This document shows positions 8,061 to 14,014 of a DNA stretch of 21,750 nt, in pieces; position 1 is the stretch's first letter; each line of letters opens with the position of its first letter. A program made the position numbers and the translations under genes. The DNA comes from an uncultured Collinsella sp. Its GTDB lineage: Bacteria > Actinomycetota > Coriobacteriia > Coriobacteriales > Coriobacteriaceae. A model generated the notes under the pieces. That model ran no database searches. It saw only the letters and a program-made list of their open reading frames with translations, and was not told the DNA's origin. The DNA lies in assembly GCA_905208975.1 (NCBI GenBank), contig CAJLRE010000026.1:1-21750 (forward strand). The letters are read 5' to 3'.

Positions 8061-9050
8061 ATGGATCAGGACAAGACAACCGTGATGGGCGGCTACGGTT
8101 CCGCGCAGGCTGGCGATAGCGCCGATGCGACCCGCGTTGTTCCTAACCCCGGTTATACCGACCCCGCCGCGACACAGCCTTCTGCCGAGCCCACCCGGGT
8201 TATGGGCTATGGCGACTCGGCGCAGGATTCTTGCGCTGCATCTTCGCAAGGCCCCTATGGCAACGCAGCTCCGGACCCGTTTGATTACGCGCCGCAGGAT
8301 TCTTATGCCGCCTCGACACCGAATCCCTATGATGACCTGCCGCAGAATCCCATTCCGCAGCCTCAGCAGACGACGTATATGCCTCGCACGGCGCAGCCTC
8401 GCTACGAGTCGCGCGAGCCGTATCGCGAGTACCCCAAGTCGATACCGCAATATGGCGAGGACGAGGAGAAGAAGCCGTCGCGTTCGTCGAGCGTGATCAA
8501 GAAGATCCTCATCGTGTTGGCGATCTTCTTTGCTCTCTCGGTTGTTTTTGCCATCGTGTCGGGCATGCTCAACAAGCGAGGGAGTTCAACAGCCGATACC
8601 ACTGCCGAGCAAACCGCGTCCGCCTCGTCTAGTACCGTCGATCTGAGCGATATTCCGGGGCAGTACTGGTCCAACGCCAAGAAGCTCCTCAAGTCGCGCG
8701 GCGCCGATCTCTCGAATGCCGTGGTCCTGACTGATGATGGCTCAACGCCCGTCGTCGATGCCAACTGGGTTGTTACTTCTGCCTACTATAACGACAACGG
8801 TAACCTTGAAATTCAACTCACGCATAAGAACAGCTCGGGCAACTCGTCCGACGGCCAAAGCGGCACCGACAGCTCGAGCTCCAACATGCTGGAGGACCTG
8901 AGCAACAAGGCGCAGGAATTGGGAGACAAGGCGCAAGAGCTGGGCGACACGGCCCAGAACCTGGGCGATACCGCGCAGAACTTGGGCGGCATGGCGACGG
9001 ATGCTTGGAACGCCCTGCAAAACGGCATCTCGGGAGCGCAGGGAAACTAG
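8061..9050 (+). CDS. Single-pass membrane protein with disordered head, PASTA-like region and heptad-repeat tail
   Basis: The 329-residue protein is not one I can name. Residues 1-140 are low complexity, rich in Pro, Gln, Tyr, Asp and Ala, and contain three similar spots: KTTVMG (5-10), ATRVVP (23-28) and PTRVMG (44-49). One membrane helix follows at about 148-169 after a KK pair, giving an N-in orientation. Outside, a segment from about 190 to 260 (IPGQYWSNAKKLLKSRGAD ... GNLEIQLTHK) has the length and pattern of a PASTA-like fold; this is a weak inference. A Ser/Gly linker then leads to four seven-residue repeats of the type xAQxLGD, likely an amphipathic helix. The ATG has GGAAAGGA at 8045-8052. 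The gene stands between the fhs terminator and a convergent transporter gene. A link to Ser/Thr kinase signalling is possible but unproven. Confidence 0.85.
   Translation: MDQDKTTVMGGYGSAQAGDSADATRVVPNPGYTDPAATQPSAEPTRVMGYGDSAQDSCAASSQGPYGNAAPDPFDYAPQDSYAASTPNPYDDLPQNPIPQPQQTTYMPRTAQPRYESREPYREYPKSIPQYGEDEEKKPSRSSSVIKKILIVLAIFFALSVVFAIVSGMLNKRGSSTADTTAEQTASASSSTVDLSDIPGQYWSNAKKLLKSRGADLSNAVVLTDDGSTPVVDANWVVTSAYYNDNGNLEIQLTHKNSSGNSSDGQSGTDSSSSNMLEDLSNKAQELGDKAQELGDTAQNLGDTAQNLGGMATDAWNALQNGISGAQGN
8907..8990 (+). repeat. Four 21-bp tandem repeats encoding xAQxLGx heptads
   Basis: Four consecutive 21-base units starting at 8907, 8928, 8949 and 8970 encode KAQELGD, KAQELGD, TAQNLGD and TAQNLGG. 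The units differ mostly at third codon positions, which points to protein-level selection after an old duplication. Confidence 0.85.
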
Positions 9051-9068
9051 CGGACGAGCGGAGCGGGG

Positions 9069-10250
9069 CTACAACTGCTCGGCCGGACGCTCGGGCGAGC
9101 TAAAGCCCGAATCAAACGTGACGACGCACGAGACGTCGGGCCGGCGCTCGTGCACGATGCGCGTGACGAGCTCCAGCAGCTCCTCGTCGGATATGTCAAA
9201 GCCGTCGGGACGCACCAGGTCAAACGAAACGAACCCGTCGTGCTCGTGCAGGTCGTGGATGGAGAGCGCGGGATCGATCTGCATGACGCCGCGCTTGACC
9301 CAGCCGCGCAAGTCATCGCCGGTTGTCGCGATGGGGTCGCAGTGCAGCGTGATGCCAATGCCCATCTGGCGCTTGATGTCGTGCTCGATGGTGTCCAGGA
9401 TCTCGTGGTGCTCAAATGCGTCGCCCTCGCCGGGCATCTCCACGTGGGCGCTGGCAAACTGACGACCGGGGCCGTAGTCGTGCACCATCAGGTCGTGTGT
9501 GCCCAAGACCTGCGGATAGGACATGATCTTGTCGCGGATTGCCTGGACGAGCTTGGGGTCGGGCGCTTGTCCCAGCAACGGGCTGATGGCATCGCGCACC
9601 AGGCCCATGCCGCTGATGCAGATGAAGATGCCCACACCCAGGCCTGCCCAGCCATCGAGGTCAAAGCCGGTCGTCTGCGAAATAAGCACCGCCACCAAGA
9701 CCGAGCCCGAGGTGATGACGTCGTTTTTGGAGTCCTGTGCTGTGGCGATGAGCGTCTCCGAGTCGATGCGGTCGCCCAGCGTGCGGTTGAACGCGGCCAT
9801 CCAGAGCTTAACGAGCATGGACAAGACGAGGGCGGCTAAGGAGAGCACCGAATATGCAGTGGGGGAAGGCTTGATGATCTTAGTGACCGACCCGAGGATC
9901 AGGTTGATGCCGACGGCGCAAACCAGGACGGCGACGAACAGGCCGGCTAGGTACTCGTAGCGGCCGTGGCCATAGGGGTGGCCTTCGTCTGCCGGGCGGC
10001 TGGCAAGGCGGAACCCGAGCAAGCTCACGATGTTGCTCGAGGCATCGGAGAGGTTGTTGAAAGCGTCGGCGACGAGGGAGACGGAACCGGCGAGCAGGCC
10101 CGCGATGCCCTTGGCTAGGCACAGGGTGATGTTGAGGCCAATGCAAATGAGGCTTGCGGCAAAGCCCGCGTTGGTGCGGCAAGATGTATCGACCGGCTCG
10201 CCCTCGCTGCCGGGAACAAGTGTATGTACCAGCCGATTTACAAATAGCAT
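9069..10250 (-). CDS. Cation diffusion facilitator metal exporter, Mn-type residues, doubled C-terminal domain
   Basis: CDF proteins export divalent metals in exchange for protons. The 393-residue product has about six membrane helices between residues 27 and 215. The four metal-site residues read N65-xxx-D69 in TM2 (NNLSD) and D173-xxx-D177 in TM5 (DSKND). An (N/D)xxxD plus DxxxD pattern is the one associated with Mn2+ CDFs, whereas Zn carriers have His at the first positions. The short PYGHGRYEY loop after TM2 is typical of CDFs. After the usual cytoplasmic dimerisation domain (about 228-310) a second stretch of similar pattern follows (about 315-385). The start at 10250 was chosen for GAGGA eight bases upstream and a likely promoter at 10284-10311; an in-frame ATG at 10271 has no ribosome site. 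It converges on the preceding gene with an 18-base gap. Confidence 0.9.
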   Translation of the reverse strand: MLFVNRLVHTLVPGSEGEPVDTSCRTNAGFAASLICIGLNITLCLAKGIAGLLAGSVSLVADAFNNLSDASSNIVSLLGFRLASRPADEGHPYGHGRYEYLAGLFVAVLVCAVGINLILGSVTKIIKPSPTAYSVLSLAALVLSMLVKLWMAAFNRTLGDRIDSETLIATAQDSKNDVITSGSVLVAVLISQTTGFDLDGWAGLGVGIFICISGMGLVRDAISPLLGQAPDPKLVQAIRDKIMSYPQVLGTHDLMVHDYGPGRQFASAHVEMPGEGDAFEHHEILDTIEHDIKRQMGIGITLHCDPIATTGDDLRGWVKRGVMQIDPALSIHDLHEHDGFVSFDLVRPDGFDISDEELLELVTRIVHERRPDVSCVVTFDSGFSSPERPAEQL

Positions 10251-10283
10251 AGCGGTCGTCCTCACAATCATGTTTAAGGGGAT

Positions 10284-10311
10284 AGTGTAGCTCGCGCGGG
10301 GGCGCTGTGCA
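10284..10311 (-). promoter_or_regulatory. Likely promoter of the CDF exporter
   Basis: On the - strand TACACT (10289-10284) is preceded by TGCACA (10311-10306) with a 16-base spacer. This would give a leader of about 25 bases to the ATG at 10250. Each hexamer matches consensus at four positions. Confidence 0.35.
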
Positions 10312-10402
10312 CCGATGCTCAGAAAATGCAGCAATGGTCTGCCGGTGCTAACGAGCGAACCTTCTCGTCTGCTTGGGTGGTCCATTTTGGGCCACATGGG
10401 TA

Positions 10403-10439
10403 TGGGCATGTGCCTGCCTGCCCGACATACTTAATGTCG
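10403..10439 (+). promoter_or_regulatory. Possible promoter of the zinc-ribbon gene with an overlapping palindrome
   Basis: TGGGCA (10403-10408) and CATACT (10426-10431), 17 bases apart, form a weak promoter. A perfect inverted repeat, CGACAT-ACTTA-ATGTCG (10423-10439), covers the -10 region. This would suit a repressor operator, but the match is from inspection only. Confidence 0.3.
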
Positions 10440-10468
10440 ACAGCCCCTGTGCAAAGGAGGACGTATCC

Positions 10469-11806
10469 ATGGACGAGATGTTTGCCATTAAATGCCAAAA
10501 CTGCGGCGGCCCTATGTACTCACACCAGGCTAAACGCAGCTTTGAGTGCGCCTATTGCGGCACGGTCGTTCCGTGGCAGGCCGATGCGGGGGAGCCCAAG
10601 AGCGCCCTGGGCATTCGTCATGCGCCGCTGACGGTTGTCGATGGACTGCTTAAGCTCACCCACGTGTCGCAGCTCGAGCGCCCGGAGGACCCGGACTGGT
10701 ATTTCTTCAATTCGTACTGGCGCAACCAGTCGGTTCTGGAGCATCTGCTGTGGGAGGACCGCGGCACGGCGCAGGAGTTCCAAGAGACCACGCATGTGAG
10801 CATTCCTTGCCCCTTTTGCGGAGCGTCCTTTGAGGGCGAGTCAACGCAGCGCGTGTTTGAGTGCCCGTCCTGCGGCAACAAGATCGGCATTGCCGACCTG
10901 CTCAAGCCGGGGACGTTTAGCAAGCGCCTGACCATGGGCGTAGGTGCGGAGTATGTGCCTGAGCAGGGTATTCCTTGCGAAATCTCGCCGCAGCAGGCAC
11001 GTGCCAACGCGCTGCAGCTGGTGCGCCAGTACCCGGATGCCTTTGCCGGGCACGATGTAGAAGATGCGATCCAAAACGACATGATGCTCTTCTACTTCCC
11101 CATGGCGCTGGCGGACCTGCGCATGATGGCGAGCTTCCCGGGCAGGGGCCTGAGCAAGGAGACCCTGGTGTACTACGAGGCGCTCGACTGGGCATATCCC
11201 AGGGCAAACTACCTGGACGTTCGCCTCATGGGCATTTTGGAGCCATGGGACTTTGCCAAGGTCGGCCCGTTCGATCCCGCCATGCAGGAAGGCGACTTCC
11301 GCGTCGTCTCTGTCGATGCGTCTACCAAGGACCAGGTGGTCATTGATAAGTTGGCGCTCGACGTTGCGGGCAACGATGCTGAGGCTGTACTGGGGCTCAA
11401 TAAAAAGAGCATCCGCACGTGGGCATGCAAGGCCCGCAAGCATAAGGATGGCCTGGTGATGGTGCCGGTCTACTTTGTCGATCGTCCGGCGACGGACAGC
11501 CGCGATGGCGAGCAGGTGCGCATTGCCGTAAACGGACAGACGGGCCGCGCGGCCGCGGTGGTGTTTAGTGACAAGCGCGAAACGCACGTCGTGGCGCCGC
11601 TCAATTCGAGCCTGCATCTGTCCGGTGAGAGCACCGTGCATGCCACGCCCATCGAGGTCAAATACGTTAAATCGCCCTTCCTATACCAGATCGTGCGCCG
11701 TGGAGGTGGCGAGCAACCGCGCCAGGTTGCAGCGGCAGCTGAGGGTTCCTACCGAGAAGAAAAGCCCAAACGCAAGGGATTGTTCGCTGCGATTTTTGGT
11801 AAGTAG
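10469..11806 (+). CDS. Double zinc-ribbon protein of unknown function
   Basis: The 445-residue cytoplasmic protein carries two CxxC...CxxC zinc ribbons near its N-terminus: C9/C12 with C27/C30, and C114/C117 with C132/C135. The second looks like the TFIIB or transposase-type ribbon (CPFCG ... CPSCG). The rest has no membrane helix or signal peptide and I do not recognise its fold; it ends in a basic stretch and the hydrophobic KGLFAAIFGK. The start at 10469 has a near-ideal AAAGGAGG at 10453-10460. It is divergent from the CDF exporter, and the 218-base gap between them holds signals for both. It may be an envelope-stress or TerY-like accessory factor, but nothing here proves that. Confidence 0.88.
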   Translation: MDEMFAIKCQNCGGPMYSHQAKRSFECAYCGTVVPWQADAGEPKSALGIRHAPLTVVDGLLKLTHVSQLERPEDPDWYFFNSYWRNQSVLEHLLWEDRGTAQEFQETTHVSIPCPFCGASFEGESTQRVFECPSCGNKIGIADLLKPGTFSKRLTMGVGAEYVPEQGIPCEISPQQARANALQLVRQYPDAFAGHDVEDAIQNDMMLFYFPMALADLRMMASFPGRGLSKETLVYYEALDWAYPRANYLDVRLMGILEPWDFAKVGPFDPAMQEGDFRVVSVDASTKDQVVIDKLALDVAGNDAEAVLGLNKKSIRTWACKARKHKDGLVMVPVYFVDRPATDSRDGEQVRIAVNGQTGRAAAVVFSDKRETHVVAPLNSSLHLSGESTVHATPIEVKYVKSPFLYQIVRRGGGEQPRQVAAAAEGSYREEKPKRKGLFAAIFGK

Positions 11807-11873
11807 GGGAGTGGTGCCGGGGCGTCGGGCTGCATCGCAAGGTCATGAGACGAACTTAAGACTGCTGGGAACG

Positions 11874-11882
11874 TGCTACCAT
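11874..11882 (+). promoter_or_regulatory. Possible extended -10 promoter
   Basis: TGCTACCAT (TGn plus TACCAT) lies 40 bases before the ATG at 11923. It resembles the element before fhs in sequence and spacing. No strong -35 is visible. Confidence 0.35.
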
Positions 11883-11922
11883 TGCCGATAGCCTTAATCT
11901 TGTAAGAAGCGGAGGCCAGATT

Positions 11923-12294
11923 ATGGGTTTTGCGGATCAGCAGCTTCAGCTTCAGGTACCGTATTCTCCTGACGACACGTTTAATGCCTTGAAGGCAGCT
12001 ATGGAAAAGCTGCCTAAAGTAAAAGTTGATAGTGCATCGCCCACAACAAGAACAGTTGCAGCCGAGATTGGTATGAGCCTTTGGTCTTGGGGCGAAAATA
12101 TCAGTATTTCGGTTGTTCCAGTTGAAGGCGGATCTGGCGTTACTGTCAAGTCGTCATCTAAGGTCAGGGCAAACGTATTAAACGGGGGCAAAAATGCAAA
12201 GAATATTGCCAAGATAGTCGATGCCCTATCGAAGGAGCTCGAGCGGTATCCGCAGGTTTCACAGACTATTGAGACGCTGGCGGATAGTGGTTGA
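11923..12294 (+). CDS. Small hypothetical protein, probable N-terminal part of an SRPBCC-like/SHOCT protein
   Basis: The 123-residue product has no signal peptide or membrane helix. Its pattern (YSPDDTFNALKAAMEKLP near the start, alternating strands, then a long helix AKNIAKIVDALSKELERYP) suggests a small alpha/beta domain as in SRPBCC-like proteins; that is inferred from pattern only. Codon use is richer in A and T than the neighbours, which may mean acquisition from elsewhere. GGAGG at 11911-11915 lies seven bases before the ATG. The frame closes with GGT TGA at 12289-12294, and a clear SHOCT domain continues in the +1 frame without a gap (next entry). This protein and that domain probably were, or are, one polypeptide. 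Confidence 0.75.
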   Translation: MGFADQQLQLQVPYSPDDTFNALKAAMEKLPKVKVDSASPTTRTVAAEIGMSLWSWGENISISVVPVEGGSGVTVKSSSKVRANVLNGGKNAKNIAKIVDALSKELERYPQVSQTIETLADSG

Positions 12295-12391
12295 TGTAGT
12301 TGCAAGGCTTGAGAGGCTTGCAGCACTGCGTGAGAGTGGAGTACTTACCGAGGAAGAGTTTGCTGCAGAAAAGGCAAAAATCCTTTCGTAA
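12287..12391 (+). CDS. SHOCT domain in the +1 frame after the preceding stop
   Basis: The frame encodes about 33 residues ending ARLERLAALRESG, VLTEEEF, AAEKAKILS and TAA. This is a typical SHOCT domain: a helix, then a G-(V/I)-(L/I)-T-xEEF turn, then AxKxKLL. SHOCT domains normally close longer proteins. Reading GGT (12289-12291), skipping one base and continuing at GAT (12293) would fuse it to the upstream protein. It could also be made alone from the GTG at 12287, overlapping by eight bases, but no ribosome site stands before that codon. A real or sequencing frameshift is a third option. Start coordinate is therefore tentative; the domain itself is convincing. Confidence 0.6.
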   Translation: MVDVVARLERLAALRESGVLTEEEFAAEKAKILS

Positions 12392-12395
12392 TCAG

Positions 12396-12458
12396 ACACG
12401 ATGGTTGGATTTGCATTCTATTATTGAACTTGTTTATACCAGGCTGAAAACATCGTGT
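12396..12458. repeat. 8-bp inverted repeat in an AT-rich gap
   Basis: ACACGATG (12396-12403) is matched by CATCGTGT (12451-12458) with 47 AT-rich bases between. It lies directly after the SHOCT stop codon. There is no T run, so it is not a classic terminator. Confidence 0.3.
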
Positions 12459-12545
12459 GTAATAAAGGTGCGTAGTAGCCTCGTCTTGATTGGCGGATGT
12501 AAATAAACGGTGGAACGGCTGTAAAAGAGTCTTGCCACTGGGTAA

Positions 12546-12623
12546 AATCAAGATGTGCCGCGGAACCCGCTCCTCAGCTACTCAAACTTCGGAGACGCGG
12601 GCAACGCAGGTGCTAATGTCTAA
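12546..12623 (+). pseudogene. Probable 3' remnant of an unidentified gene
   Basis: This frame reads NQDVPRNPLLSYSNFG, then DAGNAGANV, and stops at TAA (12621-12623) just where a strong terminator begins. The same frame is closed upstream by TAA at 12543, but another frame just before it (RWNGCKRVLPLGK) also reads like protein. This pattern fits a gene end broken by frameshift or truncation. I do not recognise the parent gene, and the call rests on codon appearance and on the stop lying at the terminator. Confidence 0.25.
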
Positions 12624-12648
12624 AGGGCCGGCTGCAACCGGCCCTTTT
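12622..12648. terminator. Strong bidirectional terminator
   Basis: AAAGGGCCGG (12622-12631) pairs perfectly with CCGGCCCTTT (12638-12647) around a CTGCAA loop, with T runs on both sides. On the + strand it closes the remnant before it. On the - strand it is the first terminator after the DUF1016-ARH gene group and the 30-residue reading frame. Confidence 0.85.
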
Positions 12649-12669
12649 CATGACTCCCCTCGCTATCCG

Positions 12670-12762
12670 TTACTGCTTATATTCCCGCCAGATCGAGTAG
12701 AGGTTCCGGGCAATGCCGGTCACATACATCGAGAGGCGCAGGATTTCAAGAAACAAGTTCAT
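12670..12762 (-). CDS. Possible 30-residue amphipathic peptide
   Basis: The frame starts MNLFLEILRLSMYV and ends NLYSIWREYKQ before TAA. It is rich in Leu, Ile, Tyr and Trp with charged residues spaced as in a membrane-active or amphipathic helix. GGGGTG lies six bases before the ATG. A terminator starts 22 bases after the stop. Upstream in the same direction are the 73-residue gene and the ADP-ribosylglycohydrolase gene. It is too short for coding statistics, and I do not recognise a family. A small toxin-like or leader peptide is possible. Confidence 0.4.
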   Translation of the reverse strand: MNLFLEILRLSMYVTGIARNLYSIWREYKQ

Positions 12763-12905
12763 AGGCTTCACCCCAATCGGAGATCGGAGCGTTGCCCGCA
12801 GGCGGATTCCGCGGCAGTCAAGATTTTACCTCACAGGCCGCGGTGGGAGACATCCTACCCACCCCATGGTTTGGAACAGTGTCGATCTAACGGGCAATCA
12901 AACCT
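12763..12905 (-). other. 143-base gap with several nested dyads, candidate structured RNA
   Basis: On the - strand TTGCCCG (12897-12891) could pair with CGGGCAA (12798-12792), enclosing the segment. Inside are GGTGGG/CCCACC (12863-12858 with 12847-12842) and a competing CCGCGGC/GCCGCGG pair (12843-12837 with 12815-12809). The second and third helices share bases and exclude each other. No coding frame is convincing here. The GC-rich background makes chance pairing likely. Confidence 0.25.
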
Positions 12906-13127
12906 CTAGCACTCTTTGAATTGAGCAAGCATCTGCCCGAAGGTGCTGAGTTCGAACGGTTCATAAATGAGCGAACCGCCGTCCGCGGTCCTGTAGAGCC
13001 CGCAGGGGAGGTAGCGCCCATCGGGGAGGACGTAGAGGTTGGCTTCTTCCTTCAGTCCTGCTGGAAATAGCGGAATCCCGTTTTCGTCCACTTGGAACTC
13101 GTCTAAATTCGCGATCTTCCTCTCCAT
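12906..13127 (-). CDS. 73-residue hypothetical protein downstream of an ADP-ribosylglycohydrolase
   Basis: A small soluble protein of unknown family, starting MERKIANLDEFQVDENGIPL, with a central LPDGRYLPCGLYRTADGGS and an acidic, aromatic C-terminus. It has two cysteines and no signal peptide or membrane helix. AGGAGG (13137-13132) stands four bases before the ATG, a strong ribosome site that supports a real gene. It begins 32 bases after the ADP-ribosylglycohydrolase stop, so the two are probably co-transcribed. It may be a partner or substrate-related factor of that enzyme, but this is only from position. Confidence 0.75.
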   Translation of the reverse strand: MERKIANLDEFQVDENGIPLFPAGLKEEANLYVLPDGRYLPCGLYRTADGGSLIYEPFELSTFGQMLAQFKEC

Positions 13128-13159
13128 GGTGCCTCCTGCCTTATTTCTTGAATGGCGCC

Positions 13160-13948
13160 CTAAAACAAGCAGCTCTCAATCAGCTCTTTTCCGCGTAGAG
13201 TGTCGATCCACTCCTGTGGGATGGCTTTGAGACCGTAGACCGTGCCGGCGAGGGCGCCGGCGACGGCTGCGGTGGTGTCGGTGTCGTCGCCCAGGTTGAC
13301 GGCGGCAAGGACGCAATCTTCGTAGCTGTTGGTGTTGACAAAGCACCAGCTGGCGGCCTTAAGGGTGTCGCGCACGAAGCCGCCGGACCTGATTTCCTGC
13401 TCAGGCACACCTTTCAGATGAAGCGCCCACGAGGGAAGCGTGCCGTTCATCACATCCCTCATCAGCTCGACAAATATGACGCATGCGTCGGTCGATGTTC
13501 TGTGAGCGTGCGTAATCGCGGAGACCTTGCTGACCTCTTCGTCTGTCGCATCGGTGAACGCCAGGGGAGCGATGCGCATGAGCGATCCGTTGCCGTTGTC
13601 GCGCTCGCCGGAGCCTCCTTTGCCGGTGTGCAGGGCGCGGGCGGTCGTGCCGCCATAATCGAAAACGCCGTCGATCGTATACTCGCCACGGGCAATCCAG
13701 CTTACGAATTTGTCGCGCATGTCTGCGGTGTCGATATACCCGAGCTCCCTAATCGAATCACAGGTAGCAAGCGTCATAGATGTGTCGTCGCTCCAGGTGC
13801 CGGCGGGCTGCCCATGCGTGCCGTAGCCGATCATGTCCGCGCATTCGAACGTGCCGCGGGGCCTGAACTCGTAAGGAACGCCCAGTGCGTCGCCGACGGC
13901 GAGCCCATAGATGCAGTCGCGCAGTGTTGTTTTCGGTCCGTCTGTCAT
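13160..13948 (-). CDS. ADP-ribosylglycohydrolase (ARH/DraG family)
   Basis: Enzymes of this family remove ADP-ribose from proteins or small molecules using two Mg2+ (or Mn2+) ions. The 262-residue protein has the family signatures in order: YGLAVGDALGVPYE (14-27), WSDDTSM (52-58), the NGNGSLMRIAPLA loop (118-130), and the C-terminal NLGDDTDTTAAVAGALAG (218-235). All metal-binding Asp/Thr residues (D54, D55, T56; D221, D222, D224, T225) are present, so it should be active. AGAGGAG lies six bases before the ATG. It follows the DUF1016 nuclease gene by 66 bases and precedes the 73-residue gene by 32. Relatives act in nitrogenase control, toxin immunity (removal of ADP-ribose placed by a toxin) and phage contexts. 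No ADP-ribosyltransferase is seen in the window. Confidence 0.92.
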   Translation of the reverse strand: MTDGPKTTLRDCIYGLAVGDALGVPYEFRPRGTFECADMIGYGTHGQPAGTWSDDTSMTLATCDSIRELGYIDTADMRDKFVSWIARGEYTIDGVFDYGGTTARALHTGKGGSGERDNGNGSLMRIAPLAFTDATDEEVSKVSAITHAHRTSTDACVIFVELMRDVMNGTLPSWALHLKGVPEQEIRSGGFVRDTLKAASWCFVNTNSYEDCVLAAVNLGDDTDTTAAVAGALAGTVYGLKAIPQEWIDTLRGKELIESCLF

Positions 13949-13986
13949 GGAGCGCTCCTCTTATGTCGGGGGATATGAAACGCCGT

Positions 13987-13995
13987 GGGGGGGGG
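13987..13995. repeat. Run of nine G between the nuclease and ADP-ribosylglycohydrolase genes
   Basis: Nine consecutive G on the + strand (C9 on the coding - strand) lie 39-47 bases before the ADP-ribosylglycohydrolase ATG, in the 66-base gap between the two genes. Homopolymers of this length slip during replication. Confidence 0.85.
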
Positions 13996-14014
13996 TATCG
14001 GTCGCAACGTGCCG

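Noticed and set aside
9051..9105. Bidirectional terminator between the convergent genes ending at 9050 and 9069
   Set aside because: CGAGCG and CGCTCG form a 6-bp inverted repeat, but one arm lies inside the transporter gene and no T run follows.
10388..10400. GGGCCACATGGG near the zinc-ribbon promoter, similar to the lipoprotein dyad
   Set aside because: It matches only part of the dyad and its half-site spacing is different, so I do not count it as a third copy.
12622..12905. tRNA, retron or CRISPR-like repeat in the gene-poor segment
   Set aside because: No cloverleaf with a T-loop, no regularly spaced repeats, and no reverse transcriptase or cas gene in the window.
12490..12909. A 139-codon + strand frame across the left edge of the accessory stretch
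   Set aside because: It runs through the strong terminator at 12622-12648 and covers the antisense peptide and its leader; the product has Pro/Arg-rich composition without a pattern.
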